A DNA stretch of 64,000 bases from Chloroflexota bacterium (GTDB lineage: Bacteria; Chloroflexota; Anaerolineae; B4-G1): NCBI GenBank assembly GCA_012514315.1, contig JAAZAN010000091.1, positions 1 to 64,000 of the forward strand. Direction: 5' to 3'. Each line of letters begins with the position of its first letter. Positions within the stretch are counted from its first letter, which is position 1. The translations under genes and the position numbers were made by a program. Below are positions 1 through 8,764 of this stretch, one piece after another. Under the pieces are notes generated by a model, which saw only the letters and a program-made list of their open reading frames with translations, had not been told where the DNA came from and did no database searches.

Positions 1-151
1 GAGGAAAGCGCGGCACCGTCTGCCTTCCATCGCTTTCTAAGCTACAGAGTTGTGTCCCTCGCCGTGTCTTTCACCCCCCACCAAGCACTAATCCATCCGC
101 CTTTGAGCCATATTTAGAATTGCTGGGTCACGAGGGATGATCTCCACGTCC
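1..151. other. Left-edge stretch with no recognised feature
   Basis: Lies downstream of aspS on its strand. I see no gene, clear terminator or promoter here. Confidence 0.5.
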
Positions 152-1912
152 CTACTTCACGATGCGAATATGAAGCTCGGCTAGCTGCCTCGGATCCGCT
201 GTCGAGGGCGCACCCGCCATGATATCGGCCGCCTGTTGCGTCTTTGGAAAGGCAATCACCTCGCGGATATTCGGTTCGCCGGCGAGCAGCATCACCAGTC
301 GATCGATACCTGGGGCAATACCACCGTGAGGAGGAGTCCCGTACTCGAACGCCTCCAGCATGTGCCCGAACCTCTCTTGGGCCACAGCAGGGTCAAGTCC
401 AATCAATCCGAACACCCTCTCCTGAGTCTCACGACGGTGGATTCGGATACTGCCTCCCGCAACCTCGTAGCCGTTGCAGACCAGGTCATATTGCTGTCCC
501 CGAGCCGATCCTGGGTCGGTATCGAGGAGTGACACGTCTTCGGGCATAGGAGCCGTGAACAGATGGTGACTGGGATCCCACCGCCGTTCTTCCTCATCCC
601 ACTCGAACAGCGGGAAGTCAATGATCCAGCAGAAGGCCAGGACGTTTGGGTCGCGCAGGCTCAGTCGATCGGCCATCACAAGGCGCAGATCGCCCAACGC
701 ACTGCAGGCTACCCTGGAATGGTCCGCCACAAAGACCAATAGGTCTCCTGGTTTTCCTTCCAGGCGGTCGACAATCGCAGCCACCGTAGACTCCTCGAGA
801 TGCTTGACGAAGGATGATCTGATGGCGCCATCCTGAGCTAAAGCCAACCAGGCAAGGCCCTTAGCGCCCGATGCCCGCACCAGATTAGTGAGCTCATCGA
901 CCTCTCGACGACTATACCCGGCACATCCAGGGATACGGATACCTTTGACGACCCCGCCAACAGCGATCACATCACGGAACACCGCGAACCTGGTGTCTGC
1001 AACAAGATCGGATACCTCGACCAGCTCCATGCCGAAGCGGATATCCGGTCGATCCGTGCCGTAGCGAGCCATTGCATCGTGGTAACTCAACCGCGGGAAC
1101 GGTTGGGCCAACAGTGGGCGATCCGTACAGGTCATGACAATGCTGGTCATCAACTGCTCCACCAACCCGATCACGTCATCCCGCTCCACGAAACTCATCT
1201 CCATATCGAGCTGCGTGAACTCGGGCTGACGGTCGCCCCGTTGATCTTCGTCACGGAAGCAACGTGCAATCTGGAAGTACCTCTCGTAGCCAGCCACCAT
1301 CAGAAGCTGCTTGAGTTGCTGAGGAGACTGGGGCAACGCGTAGAACTCCCCTGGATGCAGGCGGCTTGGCACAAGGTAGTCGCGTGCGCCCTCCGGCGTC
1401 GTCTTGAAGAGGATCGGTGTTTCAATCTCGACAAAACCCTGTGCATCCAGGAAGTCGCGGATATGCTTCACGACCCGATGGCGCAGGATGATGTTGCGCT
1501 GCATACGCGGGCGCCGCAGGTCCAGGTATCGGAACTTGAGCCGCACCGATTCATCGACCGGCGTATCGTCGTAGATGTAGAACGGAGGGGTCTTGGCTGG
1601 ATTCAGTACCGTCAACTCATGGGCTACGACTTCTATCTCCCCCGTATCAATCGAGGGATTGACCAACCCTTCCGGCCGCAAGCGCACAGTTCCCTTGACC
1701 TGGATGACATACTCGTTGCGCACTCGTTGGGCCGCATCCAGCGCGGCGTCTTCACCCGGATTCGCCACAACTTGCACGATGCCGGAGCGATCGCGCAGAT
1801 CGAGAAACACGACCCCGCCATGGTCGCGCCAGCGGTTCACCCACCCCGCCAGCCTCACTTCAGCACCCACGTGTTCACGGCGCAGCGCGCCGCAGTTGTG
1901 CGACTTCAACAT
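152..1912 (-). CDS. aspS: Aspartyl-tRNA synthetase (probably non-discriminating)
   Basis: Class II aminoacyl-tRNA synthetase that charges tRNA-Asp in the cytoplasm. At 586 aa it has the usual bacterial length: N-terminal OB-fold anticodon-binding domain (about 1-110), class II catalytic core with motif 2 around FRDED, a bacterial GAD insert in the middle, and the C-terminal motif 3 ([10 protein letters not shown]). I chose the ATG at 1912 because AAGGAGAG lies just upstream; an upstream in-frame start would add 17 residues unlike the family. In this numbering residue 31 is His within RDHGG, the residue associated with non-discriminating AspRS (charging both tRNA-Asp and tRNA-Asn), so tRNA-Asn may be made through GatCAB; that is inference. 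The gene is alone on its strand and preceded by a leader of about 190 nt containing a terminator-like hairpin. Confidence 0.97.
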   Translation of the reverse strand: MLKSHNCGALRREHVGAEVRLAGWVNRWRDHGGVVFLDLRDRSGIVQVVANPGEDAALDAAQRVRNEYVIQVKGTVRLRPEGLVNPSIDTGEIEVVAHELTVLNPAKTPPFYIYDDTPVDESVRLKFRYLDLRRPRMQRNIILRHRVVKHIRDFLDAQGFVEIETPILFKTTPEGARDYLVPSRLHPGEFYALPQSPQQLKQLLMVAGYERYFQIARCFRDEDQRGDRQPEFTQLDMEMSFVERDDVIGLVEQLMTSIVMTCTDRPLLAQPFPRLSYHDAMARYGTDRPDIRFGMELVEVSDLVADTRFAVFRDVIAVGGVVKGIRIPGCAGYSRREVDELTNLVRASGAKGLAWLALAQDGAIRSSFVKHLEESTVAAIVDRLEGKPGDLLVFVADHSRVACSALGDLRLVMADRLSLRDPNVLAFCWIIDFPLFEWDEEERRWDPSHHLFTAPMPEDVSLLDTDPGSARGQQYDLVCNGYEVAGGSIRIHRRETQERVFGLIGLDPAVAQERFGHMLEAFEYGTPPHGGIAPGIDRLVMLLAGEPNIREVIAFPKTQQAADIMAGAPSTADPRQLAELHIRIVK

Positions 1913-2136
1913 GGCTCTCTCCTTAACGTGAAGTTGTGTGGTATTGCACGCGCTGGATAACAAACAAGCCGCCCCAGATTGGGGCGGCTCTCACATCAGG
2001 CACAGGCACCAGACGCGTCAGAACTCCAACCGCCCCGCCAGGGCGCCAGGATTGGTATCATTGTTACCAACACCCCAACAGACCGTCTGTGGCCCCATGA
2101 TGCAGCGCAGTGTACCATAGACCAGGTGTTTGTCAA
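1913..2136 (-). promoter_or_regulatory. aspS promoter and attenuator-type leader
   Basis: On the minus strand a TTGACA (2131-2136) and TACACT (2109-2114) are 16 nt apart, placing transcription start near 2102 and giving a leader of about 190 nt. The leader holds an UUGGUA/UACCAA hairpin (2052-2070) and a CGCCC/GGGCG hairpin (2031-2045). A GGGGCGG stretch (+ strand 2030-2036) could pair with the 5' arm of the terminator (1981-1987) as an antiterminator. A 13-base palindrome with ACAGAC/GTCTGT arms sits at 2078-2090. I could not match the T-box core sequence, so the sensed signal is unknown. Confidence 0.55.
1967..1989 (-). terminator. Intrinsic terminator hairpin inside the aspS leader
   Basis: Read on the minus strand this is a 9-10 bp GC-rich stem (AGCCGCCCC pairing with GGGGCGGCT) with a tiny loop, followed by the T-rich run TTGTTTGTTAT. 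It lies between the aspS promoter and the aspS start. No upstream minus-strand gene needs terminating, since the next gene upstream is divergent, so it most likely acts as a transcription attenuator for aspS. Confidence 0.65.
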
Positions 2137-2220
2137 GAAATCACACGCTTCAACCGCACTCTGGCTGGGCCTATTCCACACCGGCTAGTCAGAAGAACGC
2201 AGGCTGTCCCGAAAAGCCTG

Positions 2221-2248
2221 TTGCTTGCACACCCAAAGACAGTATAAT
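2221..2248 (+). promoter_or_regulatory. Promoter of the spermidine-synthase-like gene, probably leaderless
   Basis: A perfect TATAAT at 2243-2248 is preceded 16 nt upstream by TTGCTT (2221-2226). The ATG of the next gene is at 2257, so transcription would start at or within a base or two of the start codon. There is no Shine-Dalgarno sequence, consistent with a leaderless mRNA. Confidence 0.7.
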
Positions 2249-2256
2249 CAGCCCCT

Positions 2257-3789
2257 ATGCACAGACAAAATGCCTACCTCTACCTGACGGCCTTCACGGG
2301 AGGCCTCGTCTCCCTCGGCGCCGAGATGGCCGCCTCCAGACTGTTGAGCACCCATTTTGGCACGGCAAGCCCCGTATGGGCCACCGTGATTGGCCTGATC
2401 CTCCTGTATCTCACCGTAGGGTACTTCATAGGTGGCCGTTGGGCTGACCGCTCGCCGTACCCGGCGACCCTATACCAGATCATCGCATGGGCGGCATTCC
2501 TGATCGGTGTCGTGCCATTCATCGCGCAGCCGGTTCTGGCGTTGGCGTCGCCCGGCTTCCTCCACTTCAATGTGGCGATGTTGGCTGGTTCTTTTGTCTC
2601 TGTTCTGATCCTGTTTAGCGTGCCGATTACGTTGTTGGGCTGTATCTCGCCCTTCATCATTCGATTGGCTATGCGGGATGTTGCGGATGCAGGCAAGACC
2701 GCCGGTCTGGTCTACGCCATCTCGACGGCCGGCAGTTTCCTTGGCACATTCCTGCCAGACTTGCTTCTCGTACCCACGATCGGGACGCGAAATACGTTTG
2801 TGTTCTTCTCCCTCCTGCTCTCAGCCGTGGCCACCATCGGCCTGTTCCAGAGCCGCGCCCGCCGGCGCGTTCTGTACATGAGCTTGCCTGCGATCATCAT
2901 TCTGCTCGCCCTCGTGTTACGCGGACAGCCGGTTAAGGCAGCAGACGACTCCATCTTCGAGACAGAGTCCAGCTACAACTACATCCAGGTGGTCGAGACT
3001 GGGAACTGCCGGTACTTGCTCCTGAATGAGGGGCAAGGCATCCACTCAATCTACTGTCCTGACCAACTGAGCACCCCGGGCCCCTGGGACTACTTCCTGA
3101 TTGCGCCGTTCTTCAATGCCCCGCCCCATCCGCCCGAGCAAGTGCAGAGTGTAGCGTTGATCGGGCTGGCCGCAGGCACTATCGCCCAGCAGTACACCGC
3201 TGCGTACGGTCCGCTGCCGATCGATGGCGTCGAGATCGATCCCAAGATCGTTGCTGTGGGCCAGGAGTACTTCGGGATGACCGAACCCAACCTCAACGTG
3301 ATTGTGTCGGACGGGCGATATTTCCTCGCCCACTCCGATCGGCAGTACTCCATCATCGGCGTGGATGCCTATCGCCTGCCGTATATTCCACCCCATCTGG
3401 CCACCGTCGAGTTCTTCCAGCAGGTAGCAAACCGCCTTACTCCAGACGGCGTCATCGTCGTTAACGTAGGCCACACTGTTTCAGACTACCGCCTGGTGGA
3501 GGCAATGAAGGCGACGCTGCTGCAGGCCTTCGCCTCGGTCCACGTGATTGATGTCCCTGGTAGCTTCAATGCCATTGTCGTTGGTACGATGCAACCCACC
3601 TCAGTCGCCAACCTTCTGGACAATCTGCCGTCTCTGGAGGGCAACGAATTCTTGCACACGACTGCCCTGAGAGCCGCAACCAATCTGCGTGCAACGCGAG
3701 CGAGTGATGTTGTGTTCACCGACGATCGGGCAGCCATCGAGTTCATGACCAACGCGTTGTTGCTCGACTTTGTCCTCAAAGGGGAATAA
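2257..3789 (+). CDS. Membrane-fused spermidine synthase-like methyltransferase-fold protein
   Basis: 510 aa. The N-terminal ~215 residues form about six to seven hydrophobic segments with short loops. The C-terminal half is a Rossmann domain of the spermidine synthase type, with a glycine-rich nucleotide-binding loop (GLAAGT, about 307), an acidic strand end (EIDP, about 327) and SDGR (about 351). This is the layout of the widespread fused membrane/spermidine synthase family, whose members mostly have no proven substrate; aminopropyl transfer is possible but unproven. The ATG follows a TATAAT by 8 nt with no ribosome-binding site. Its stop overlaps the next start (TAATG), so the two genes are translationally coupled. 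Confidence 0.85.
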   Translation: MHRQNAYLYLTAFTGGLVSLGAEMAASRLLSTHFGTASPVWATVIGLILLYLTVGYFIGGRWADRSPYPATLYQIIAWAAFLIGVVPFIAQPVLALASPGFLHFNVAMLAGSFVSVLILFSVPITLLGCISPFIIRLAMRDVADAGKTAGLVYAISTAGSFLGTFLPDLLLVPTIGTRNTFVFFSLLLSAVATIGLFQSRARRRVLYMSLPAIIILLALVLRGQPVKAADDSIFETESSYNYIQVVETGNCRYLLLNEGQGIHSIYCPDQLSTPGPWDYFLIAPFFNAPPHPPEQVQSVALIGLAAGTIAQQYTAAYGPLPIDGVEIDPKIVAVGQEYFGMTEPNLNVIVSDGRYFLAHSDRQYSIIGVDAYRLPYIPPHLATVEFFQQVANRLTPDGVIVVNVGHTVSDYRLVEAMKATLLQAFASVHVIDVPGSFNAIVVGTMQPTSVANLLDNLPSLEGNEFLHTTALRAATNLRATRASDVVFTDDRAAIEFMTNALLLDFVLKGE

Positions 3790-4484
3790 TGCTGCACAGA
3801 TCTTGGCCCAACGTCGTTCGGTGGTTGCTCGTGGTCGCGATTCCACCTCTATTGGTCGCCATCGCCCTGCGCGTCGTAACGAGTCCCTGGATTGTGCATT
3901 GGGAGTACAATCGACCGGGCTTTCCTCCTGACCCATACGGACTATCACTGACTGAGCGCACTCAGCTAGCGTCAGTGTGTGTCGAGTATCTCCGGACTGA
4001 CGCAGATATCGACCTCCTGGCTGCCCTGAATCTGCCTGATGGCACGCCGGCATTCAACGAACGAGAGTTGAGCCACATGGCGGATGTTCAGCACGTTCTT
4101 CGCCAGTTACTGATTGTCGGAGACATCGCCGGGGCCTTCGTGCTCTTAGGAGGGGCGATCTTGTTCGTCCGCCGTGCAACTCGCCAACTTCTGGCTGTCG
4201 CATCCCTCAACGGCAGCCTACTGATCGCTGCACTGCTGGTAGGTATTGGCATTTACATGTCCGTCGACTGGAACGGATTCTTCACAGCCTTCCATCGGGT
4301 ATGCTTCCACGGGGATTCCTGGCTCTTCGCGTACTCCGATACTCTGATCCGGCTGTTTCCAATCCCATTCTGGGTGGATGTTGCCATCGCACTTGTCGGC
4401 ATCGTAGGAGTGGGAGCTCTCGTCCTGGGAGTCGGAGGGTACGTATGGTATCGCCGACTCAGACGCTACCCAGCACCCGTATAG
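3789..4484 (+). CDS. DUF1461-type integral membrane protein
   Basis: 231 aa with four predicted membrane helices (about 8-30, 105-127, 137-157, 195-220) and a hydrophilic loop after the first. The segment FFTAFHRVCFHGDSW followed by a Leu-Phe-Pro stretch matches the conserved signature of the DUF1461 / TIGR01906 integral membrane family. Function is unknown for the family. The start codon overlaps the stop of the spermidine-synthase-like gene, so the two probably form one operon that ends at the strong hairpin at 4507-4542. Confidence 0.75.
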   Translation: MLHRSWPNVVRWLLVVAIPPLLVAIALRVVTSPWIVHWEYNRPGFPPDPYGLSLTERTQLASVCVEYLRTDADIDLLAALNLPDGTPAFNERELSHMADVQHVLRQLLIVGDIAGAFVLLGGAILFVRRATRQLLAVASLNGSLLIAALLVGIGIYMSVDWNGFFTAFHRVCFHGDSWLFAYSDTLIRLFPIPFWVDVAIALVGIVGVGALVLGVGGYVWYRRLRRYPAPV

Positions 4485-4506
4485 ACGGCTGACTGTTGTC
4501 AACTGA

Positions 4507-4542
4507 AAGGGCTCCGTGGGGTGGTTATCCCACGGAGCCCTT
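4507..4542. terminator. Bidirectional intrinsic terminator
   Basis: A perfect 14 bp inverted repeat (AAGGGCTCCGTGGG with its complement) around an 8-nt loop lies between convergent genes, the DUF1461 gene on plus and lon copy 1 on minus. The outer A/T pairs and following T-containing sequence allow it to stop transcription from both sides. Confidence 0.85.
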
Positions 4543-4561
4543 GTATCGGGTGGGCAAATCA

Positions 4562-7024
4562 TCAAGCAACATCCGCAACCTGTCGCACCCGCCCGTTGCA
4601 GCTCTCCCTTGGCAGTTCCATCGTGTGCTCGCTGGGAGGCGTGAGCGCCACCTCAAGAACCTCGTCGACGTGGTCAACCAGCACGAACCTCAACGTGTCC
4701 CTGATCTCCGCGGGCACATCATCCAGGTCAACCTCGTTGGCACGGGGCAAGATGACCGTCCCGAGCCCGTGTCGATGGGCTGCAAGGACCTTCTGTTTGA
4801 CACCACCGATCGGCAGGACCTGACCCTGCAGCGTGATCTCCCCGGTCATACCCAGATCGCCCCGCACCGGTTGCTGGGTTAGGACAGACACCAACGCGGT
4901 CACCAGAGTGACCCCCGCAGAGGGGCCATCCTTCGGAATCGCGCCGGCCGGGACGTGCAAATGCACTGTTTCGTTTTCGAGTGCCTCTTCCGAGAGCCCC
5001 AGCCGCGTGAGTTCTCCCTTCACGTAACTCAGCGCAATTCGAGCCGACTCCTTCATTACATCCCCGAGCTGGCCTGTCAGAATGAGACCACCCTTGTCAC
5101 TCATTACCCGAGCCTCTATGAACAGGACCTCTCCCCCGGTCGGTGTCCACGCCAGCCCAGTCGCGACGCCCGGCAATTCGGTGCGCAACCGGGCTTCATC
5201 TCGGAACCGCGGCTTACCCAGGTACTCACGGACCTTATCTACACCAACAACCAACGGCGTCTCTATCGAGGACGAAGCAGTTTGCATGGCGATCTTGCGC
5301 AATGCACGACCGATCTCCCGCTCCAGGTTACGCACACCTGCCTCGCGCGTGAAGTCACGGATGATGGTCTGGAGCCCAATGTCGTCGAAACTGACCTCCT
5401 CAGGATGCAGACCGTTCGTGCGAATCTGCCTCGGGACCAGGTATCCCTGCGCGATCTGTACTTTCTCACAATCCGTGTACCCGTCGATCTCGACGACCTC
5501 CATCCGATCGAGAAGCGCTGGCGGGATCGTACTAATCGTATTCGCGGTACAGATGAAGAACACCTGGCTCAGATCAAAGTCCACGTCTAGATAATGGTCT
5601 CGAAACGCGTAGTTCTGCTGTGGGTCCAGCACCTCGAGCAGCGCACTCGCCGGATCACCTCGCCAGTCCGCACCGATCTTGTCGACCTCATCCAGGATGA
5701 ACACCGGATTCTTAGTGCCCACACGTTTGAGCGCCTGAAGAATGCGACCGGGCATGGCACCGATGTAGGTGCGACGATGACCGCGGATTTCCGCTTCGTC
5801 GCGCACCCCACCCAGGCTCATGCGCGTGAACTCGCGACCCAGGGCCCTCGCGATCGAACGTCCCAGACTCGTCTTGCCAACGCCTGGCGGCCCAACGAAG
5901 CAAAGGATCGCTGCAGCCCGGTCATCGCCCTCATCTTCGACACCACGTTCCAGGCGCAGCTTTCGCACGGCCAGGAACTCGAGTATCCGTTCTTTGACCT
6001 TCTCAAGTCCGTAGTGATCCTGTTCCAGAACTTCCTCAGCATGGTCTAGGTCAAGATTGTCCTCGGAAAACGTGTTCCACGGCAGATCGACCATCCAGTC
6101 GAGGTAGGTCTTAATCACCCCAGCCTCGGCAGACTGCGGATTCATCTGCACCAGACGATCGAGCTCGCGTTCAGCCTCCTTCCGTGCCTCGTCGGGTAGA
6201 CTGGCCTCATCGAACTTGCGCCGGTATTCATCTGCAACTGAGCTTTCCTCGTCCTCGCCCAGCTCCTCCTTAATCGCTTTGAGCTGCTGACGCAGGAAGT
6301 ACTCGCGCTGCACCTTCTCAATCTCAGATTGCGCTTCCTCCCGGATGCTCTTTCCCAACTGCAGAACCTCGAGCTCCCGCTGCATGATCTTGAGCAGCGT
6401 GCGCATCTGTATCGACAGGTCCGCCCCTTCCAGGATCTCCTGTGCTTGCCCTATCTCAAGACGGATATTGGACGCCAACATATAGAGCAACACGTCGGGG
6501 TCTTCAATTCGTTCCAGCATGTCGACGACGCCTTCCGGCACTTGAGGGAAGAACACCATAGTACGTCGAGCCGCCTCAATCAACTCACGCCGCAGCGCCT
6601 CGACCTCCGTCTCATCGGTCACAGTCTCGGGGTATGGCTCAACTCGAACCCTCAAATACGGCTCATCGGATACCCACTCGGCAACCCGAACACGAGCAAG
6701 CCCACGCACTACAATCTGATACGAATCACCTTGAACGCGCAGGGCTCGTTCGATCTGAGCTAAGGTACCCACCTGATACACCCCATCGGAACCAGGCTCC
6801 TCAACAGAAGGGTCGGTCATCGCCAGGAGCACCACCGTCCGATCACCCTGCAGCGCGTCTTCGAGCAATTGCACGGAACGCTTCAGCCCAACGGCCAACG
6901 GGGGCGTCGTATAGGGAAGTGCGACCAGGTTGCGCAGCGGCAGAACTGGCAGTACGCGTGACCAGTCTCCGTCCCAATCGGTCTCCTCAGACCGATCTCT
7001 ACTTTGAAAAAGTGGTAACAGCAT
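4562..7024 (-). CDS. lon: ATP-dependent protease Lon, copy 1
   Basis: 820 aa, full length. Order: N-terminal substrate-binding LAN domain (about 25-215), coiled helical linker, AAA+ module with Walker [10 protein letters not shown] (about 377) and Walker B FILDEVDK, then the C-terminal serine protease domain with the catalytic Ser702 in KDGPSAG and Lys745 in GGVKQK. It degrades misfolded and regulatory proteins in the cytoplasm. The ATG at 7024 is preceded by GAGGTG. It is monocistronic, facing the terminator at 4507-4542. A second complete lon lies at 58217-60679; the N-terminal and extreme C-terminal sequences of the two differ clearly, so they are paralogs rather than a recent duplication. 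Confidence 0.97.
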   Translation of the reverse strand: MLLPLFQSRDRSEETDWDGDWSRVLPVLPLRNLVALPYTTPPLAVGLKRSVQLLEDALQGDRTVVLLAMTDPSVEEPGSDGVYQVGTLAQIERALRVQGDSYQIVVRGLARVRVAEWVSDEPYLRVRVEPYPETVTDETEVEALRRELIEAARRTMVFFPQVPEGVVDMLERIEDPDVLLYMLASNIRLEIGQAQEILEGADLSIQMRTLLKIMQRELEVLQLGKSIREEAQSEIEKVQREYFLRQQLKAIKEELGEDEESSVADEYRRKFDEASLPDEARKEAERELDRLVQMNPQSAEAGVIKTYLDWMVDLPWNTFSEDNLDLDHAEEVLEQDHYGLEKVKERILEFLAVRKLRLERGVEDEGDDRAAAILCFVGPPGVGKTSLGRSIARALGREFTRMSLGGVRDEAEIRGHRRTYIGAMPGRILQALKRVGTKNPVFILDEVDKIGADWRGDPASALLEVLDPQQNYAFRDHYLDVDFDLSQVFFICTANTISTIPPALLDRMEVVEIDGYTDCEKVQIAQGYLVPRQIRTNGLHPEEVSFDDIGLQTIIRDFTREAGVRNLEREIGRALRKIAMQTASSSIETPLVVGVDKVREYLGKPRFRDEARLRTELPGVATGLAWTPTGGEVLFIEARVMSDKGGLILTGQLGDVMKESARIALSYVKGELTRLGLSEEALENETVHLHVPAGAIPKDGPSAGVTLVTALVSVLTQQPVRGDLGMTGEITLQGQVLPIGGVKQKVLAAHRHGLGTVILPRANEVDLDDVPAEIRDTLRFVLVDHVDEVLEVALTPPSEHTMELPRESCNGRVRQVADVA

Positions 7025-7135
7025 CGTTCACCTCACATACGGGTACCAACAGGAACCTACTTGAATCAGCGCTTCCATTATCGTCACAGCGTATTGGATT
7101 TGTGTTTTCGTTGCGCTATATCTGTATTAGAATCG

Positions 7136-7164
7136 TTGTGTCAGCCTGGTTGCAGTGGTATAAT
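7136..7164 (+). promoter_or_regulatory. Promoter of the G5 lipoprotein gene, probably leaderless
   Basis: TTGTGT (7136-7141) and a perfect TATAAT (7159-7164) are separated by 17 nt. The ATG at 7173 begins 8 nt after the -10, leaving no room for a ribosome-binding site, so the transcript is expected to start at the initiation codon. Confidence 0.7.
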
Positions 7165-7172
7165 CCGTCTGT

Positions 7173-8732
7173 ATGCGGAACTGGTTGATCCTACTCGTGC
7201 TGTCGCTATCCGCGTGCGCCCCTTTGGCGTATGAGGCGGCGACCGTCACACTCCAGGTCGACGGAGAGACCCGGACCCTCACAACCGATGCACTGACCGT
7301 CCGCGATGTGCTGAAGGAGGCCGGGATTACACTGGGTGAATACGATCGCGTCGCGCCCGTCGAGCCAACATTCGTCCAGGACAGGATGAGCATTCGCGTC
7401 ACCCGGGTTGAGATTCGCTCCGAGACCGTGCTGGAGGAGCTGCCATTTGAGCGCAGGACTGTGCGCGATACATCCATCCCTGTCGGCGAGACCCGGCTAC
7501 TCGATCCAGGCATCACCGGCTCTCAGGAACTCACCTACCGCATCGCGCTTGAGGATGGTATCGAGACTGAACGTAGCTTGATACGACGGGTCACCGTCCA
7601 GGAGCCGCGTACAGAAGTGATCTTGATCGGTGCACAGGCGGAGATCAAGCCTATCCCGATCACAGGCACAGTGGCGTTTCTTGCAGATCGGAACGTGTGG
7701 ACGATGAGGGGTACCAGTGCGAATCAGCAGAGACTGACCTCGGCGGGGGACCTTGACGGTCGCGTCTTCTCACTGGCCCCCGATGGGACAACTGTGCTCT
7801 TCACGCGCATTCCAACCGAGACGGGAGCGAGCCGGCCCCTTAATACACTCTGGATCGTTGAGACGGCCCTGCCGAACCCCGAACCCACCCGCATCGACGC
7901 GGATGGCCTTCTGTGGGCTGAATGGGAACCCGATTGTGTTGTGAGGTCCAACGGAACAGGCTGCAGAATCGCGTATTCAACCGGTGTCCCGACGGACGGT
8001 AGTCCAGGCTGGAGGGCTAACAACGATCTCAGGGTTGGCCGGCCTACCCCTAGCGACGGGCGCCTGCTTGGGGACCGTCAGATCGTTGCCCCCGGCGTTG
8101 GTGGTACGTATGGCTGGTGGGGCAGCAACTACTCCTGGTCGCCTGATGGGACGGCGCTGGCATTCGGCCGTCCCGACCAGATTGGGGTCGTGACTGTCGC
8201 CGCCGGCGCCGCCTCGACTCTGACTGAGTTTCCGGTCTACCGAACCTATGGCCCGTGGGTTTGGGTACCTACGGTTAGCTGGTCGCCTGAGGGGCAGCTT
8301 ATTGTCACAACACTGCACGGTCCAGCCCCAACCGGTGAGACCCCGGAGGACAGCCCGGTCTTCAATGTGTGTGTGCTGTCGGCCGACGGCGCCCTCACGG
8401 CTGAACTATCCAGTGAAGCTGGAATGTGGGCCGCGCCGAACTTCTCACCTGACAGCGATCTTGTCGCGTATGGGCGCGCACGGAGCCCCTATCTGAGTCA
8501 GACGAGCACGTACGATCTGTACGTCATGGATCGTGACGGCTCCGATCGACGCCTCCTCTTCCCAACGCCAGATGAATCGGGACTGGACTACCCTTATGTG
8601 GCGTGGGGGCCAGGTGGTCGTGAACTCATCGTGATCTATCGCGGCAAACTATACCTAATCACCACTCAGGATGACGAGGTGCACCAGTTGACTGCCGAAG
8701 GCAACGTGACCGCTGTTCAGTGGCGGTGGTGA
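7173..8732 (+). CDS. Lipoprotein with DUF348/G5 region and TolB-like beta-propeller
   Basis: 519 aa. A short signal peptide ends in a lipobox (LSAC), so the protein should be lipid-anchored at Cys15. Residues about 20-150 resemble the DUF348 and G5 modules of Gram-positive resuscitation-factor-like and cell-wall proteins (LTVRDVLKEAGI, then an RRVTV strand). Residues about 165-519 carry repeated blades with SWSPDG and FSPDSD motifs typical of PD40/TolB-type propellers. Such proteins bind cell-wall or surface polymers; no catalytic residues are evident. It is the first gene of the surface-glycan block and is followed by an O-antigen ligase-like gene 32 nt downstream. Confidence 0.8.
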   Translation: MRNWLILLVLSLSACAPLAYEAATVTLQVDGETRTLTTDALTVRDVLKEAGITLGEYDRVAPVEPTFVQDRMSIRVTRVEIRSETVLEELPFERRTVRDTSIPVGETRLLDPGITGSQELTYRIALEDGIETERSLIRRVTVQEPRTEVILIGAQAEIKPIPITGTVAFLADRNVWTMRGTSANQQRLTSAGDLDGRVFSLAPDGTTVLFTRIPTETGASRPLNTLWIVETALPNPEPTRIDADGLLWAEWEPDCVVRSNGTGCRIAYSTGVPTDGSPGWRANNDLRVGRPTPSDGRLLGDRQIVAPGVGGTYGWWGSNYSWSPDGTALAFGRPDQIGVVTVAAGAASTLTEFPVYRTYGPWVWVPTVSWSPEGQLIVTTLHGPAPTGETPEDSPVFNVCVLSADGALTAELSSEAGMWAAPNFSPDSDLVAYGRARSPYLSQTSTYDLYVMDRDGSDRRLLFPTPDESGLDYPYVAWGPGGRELIVIYRGKLYLITTQDDEVHQLTAEGNVTAVQWRW

Positions 8733-8764
8733 GCCGCTCCTGACTGGAGCGCATAACAAGCGAT

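Noticed and set aside
1079..1960. 293-codon plus-strand frame opposite aspS
   Set aside because: It is the antisense shadow of aspS, with no homology, promoter or ribosome-binding site.
1913..2136. T-box riboswitch before aspS
   Set aside because: The T-box core (AGGGUGGNACCGCG) and a clear specifier loop were not found; only an attenuator is supported.
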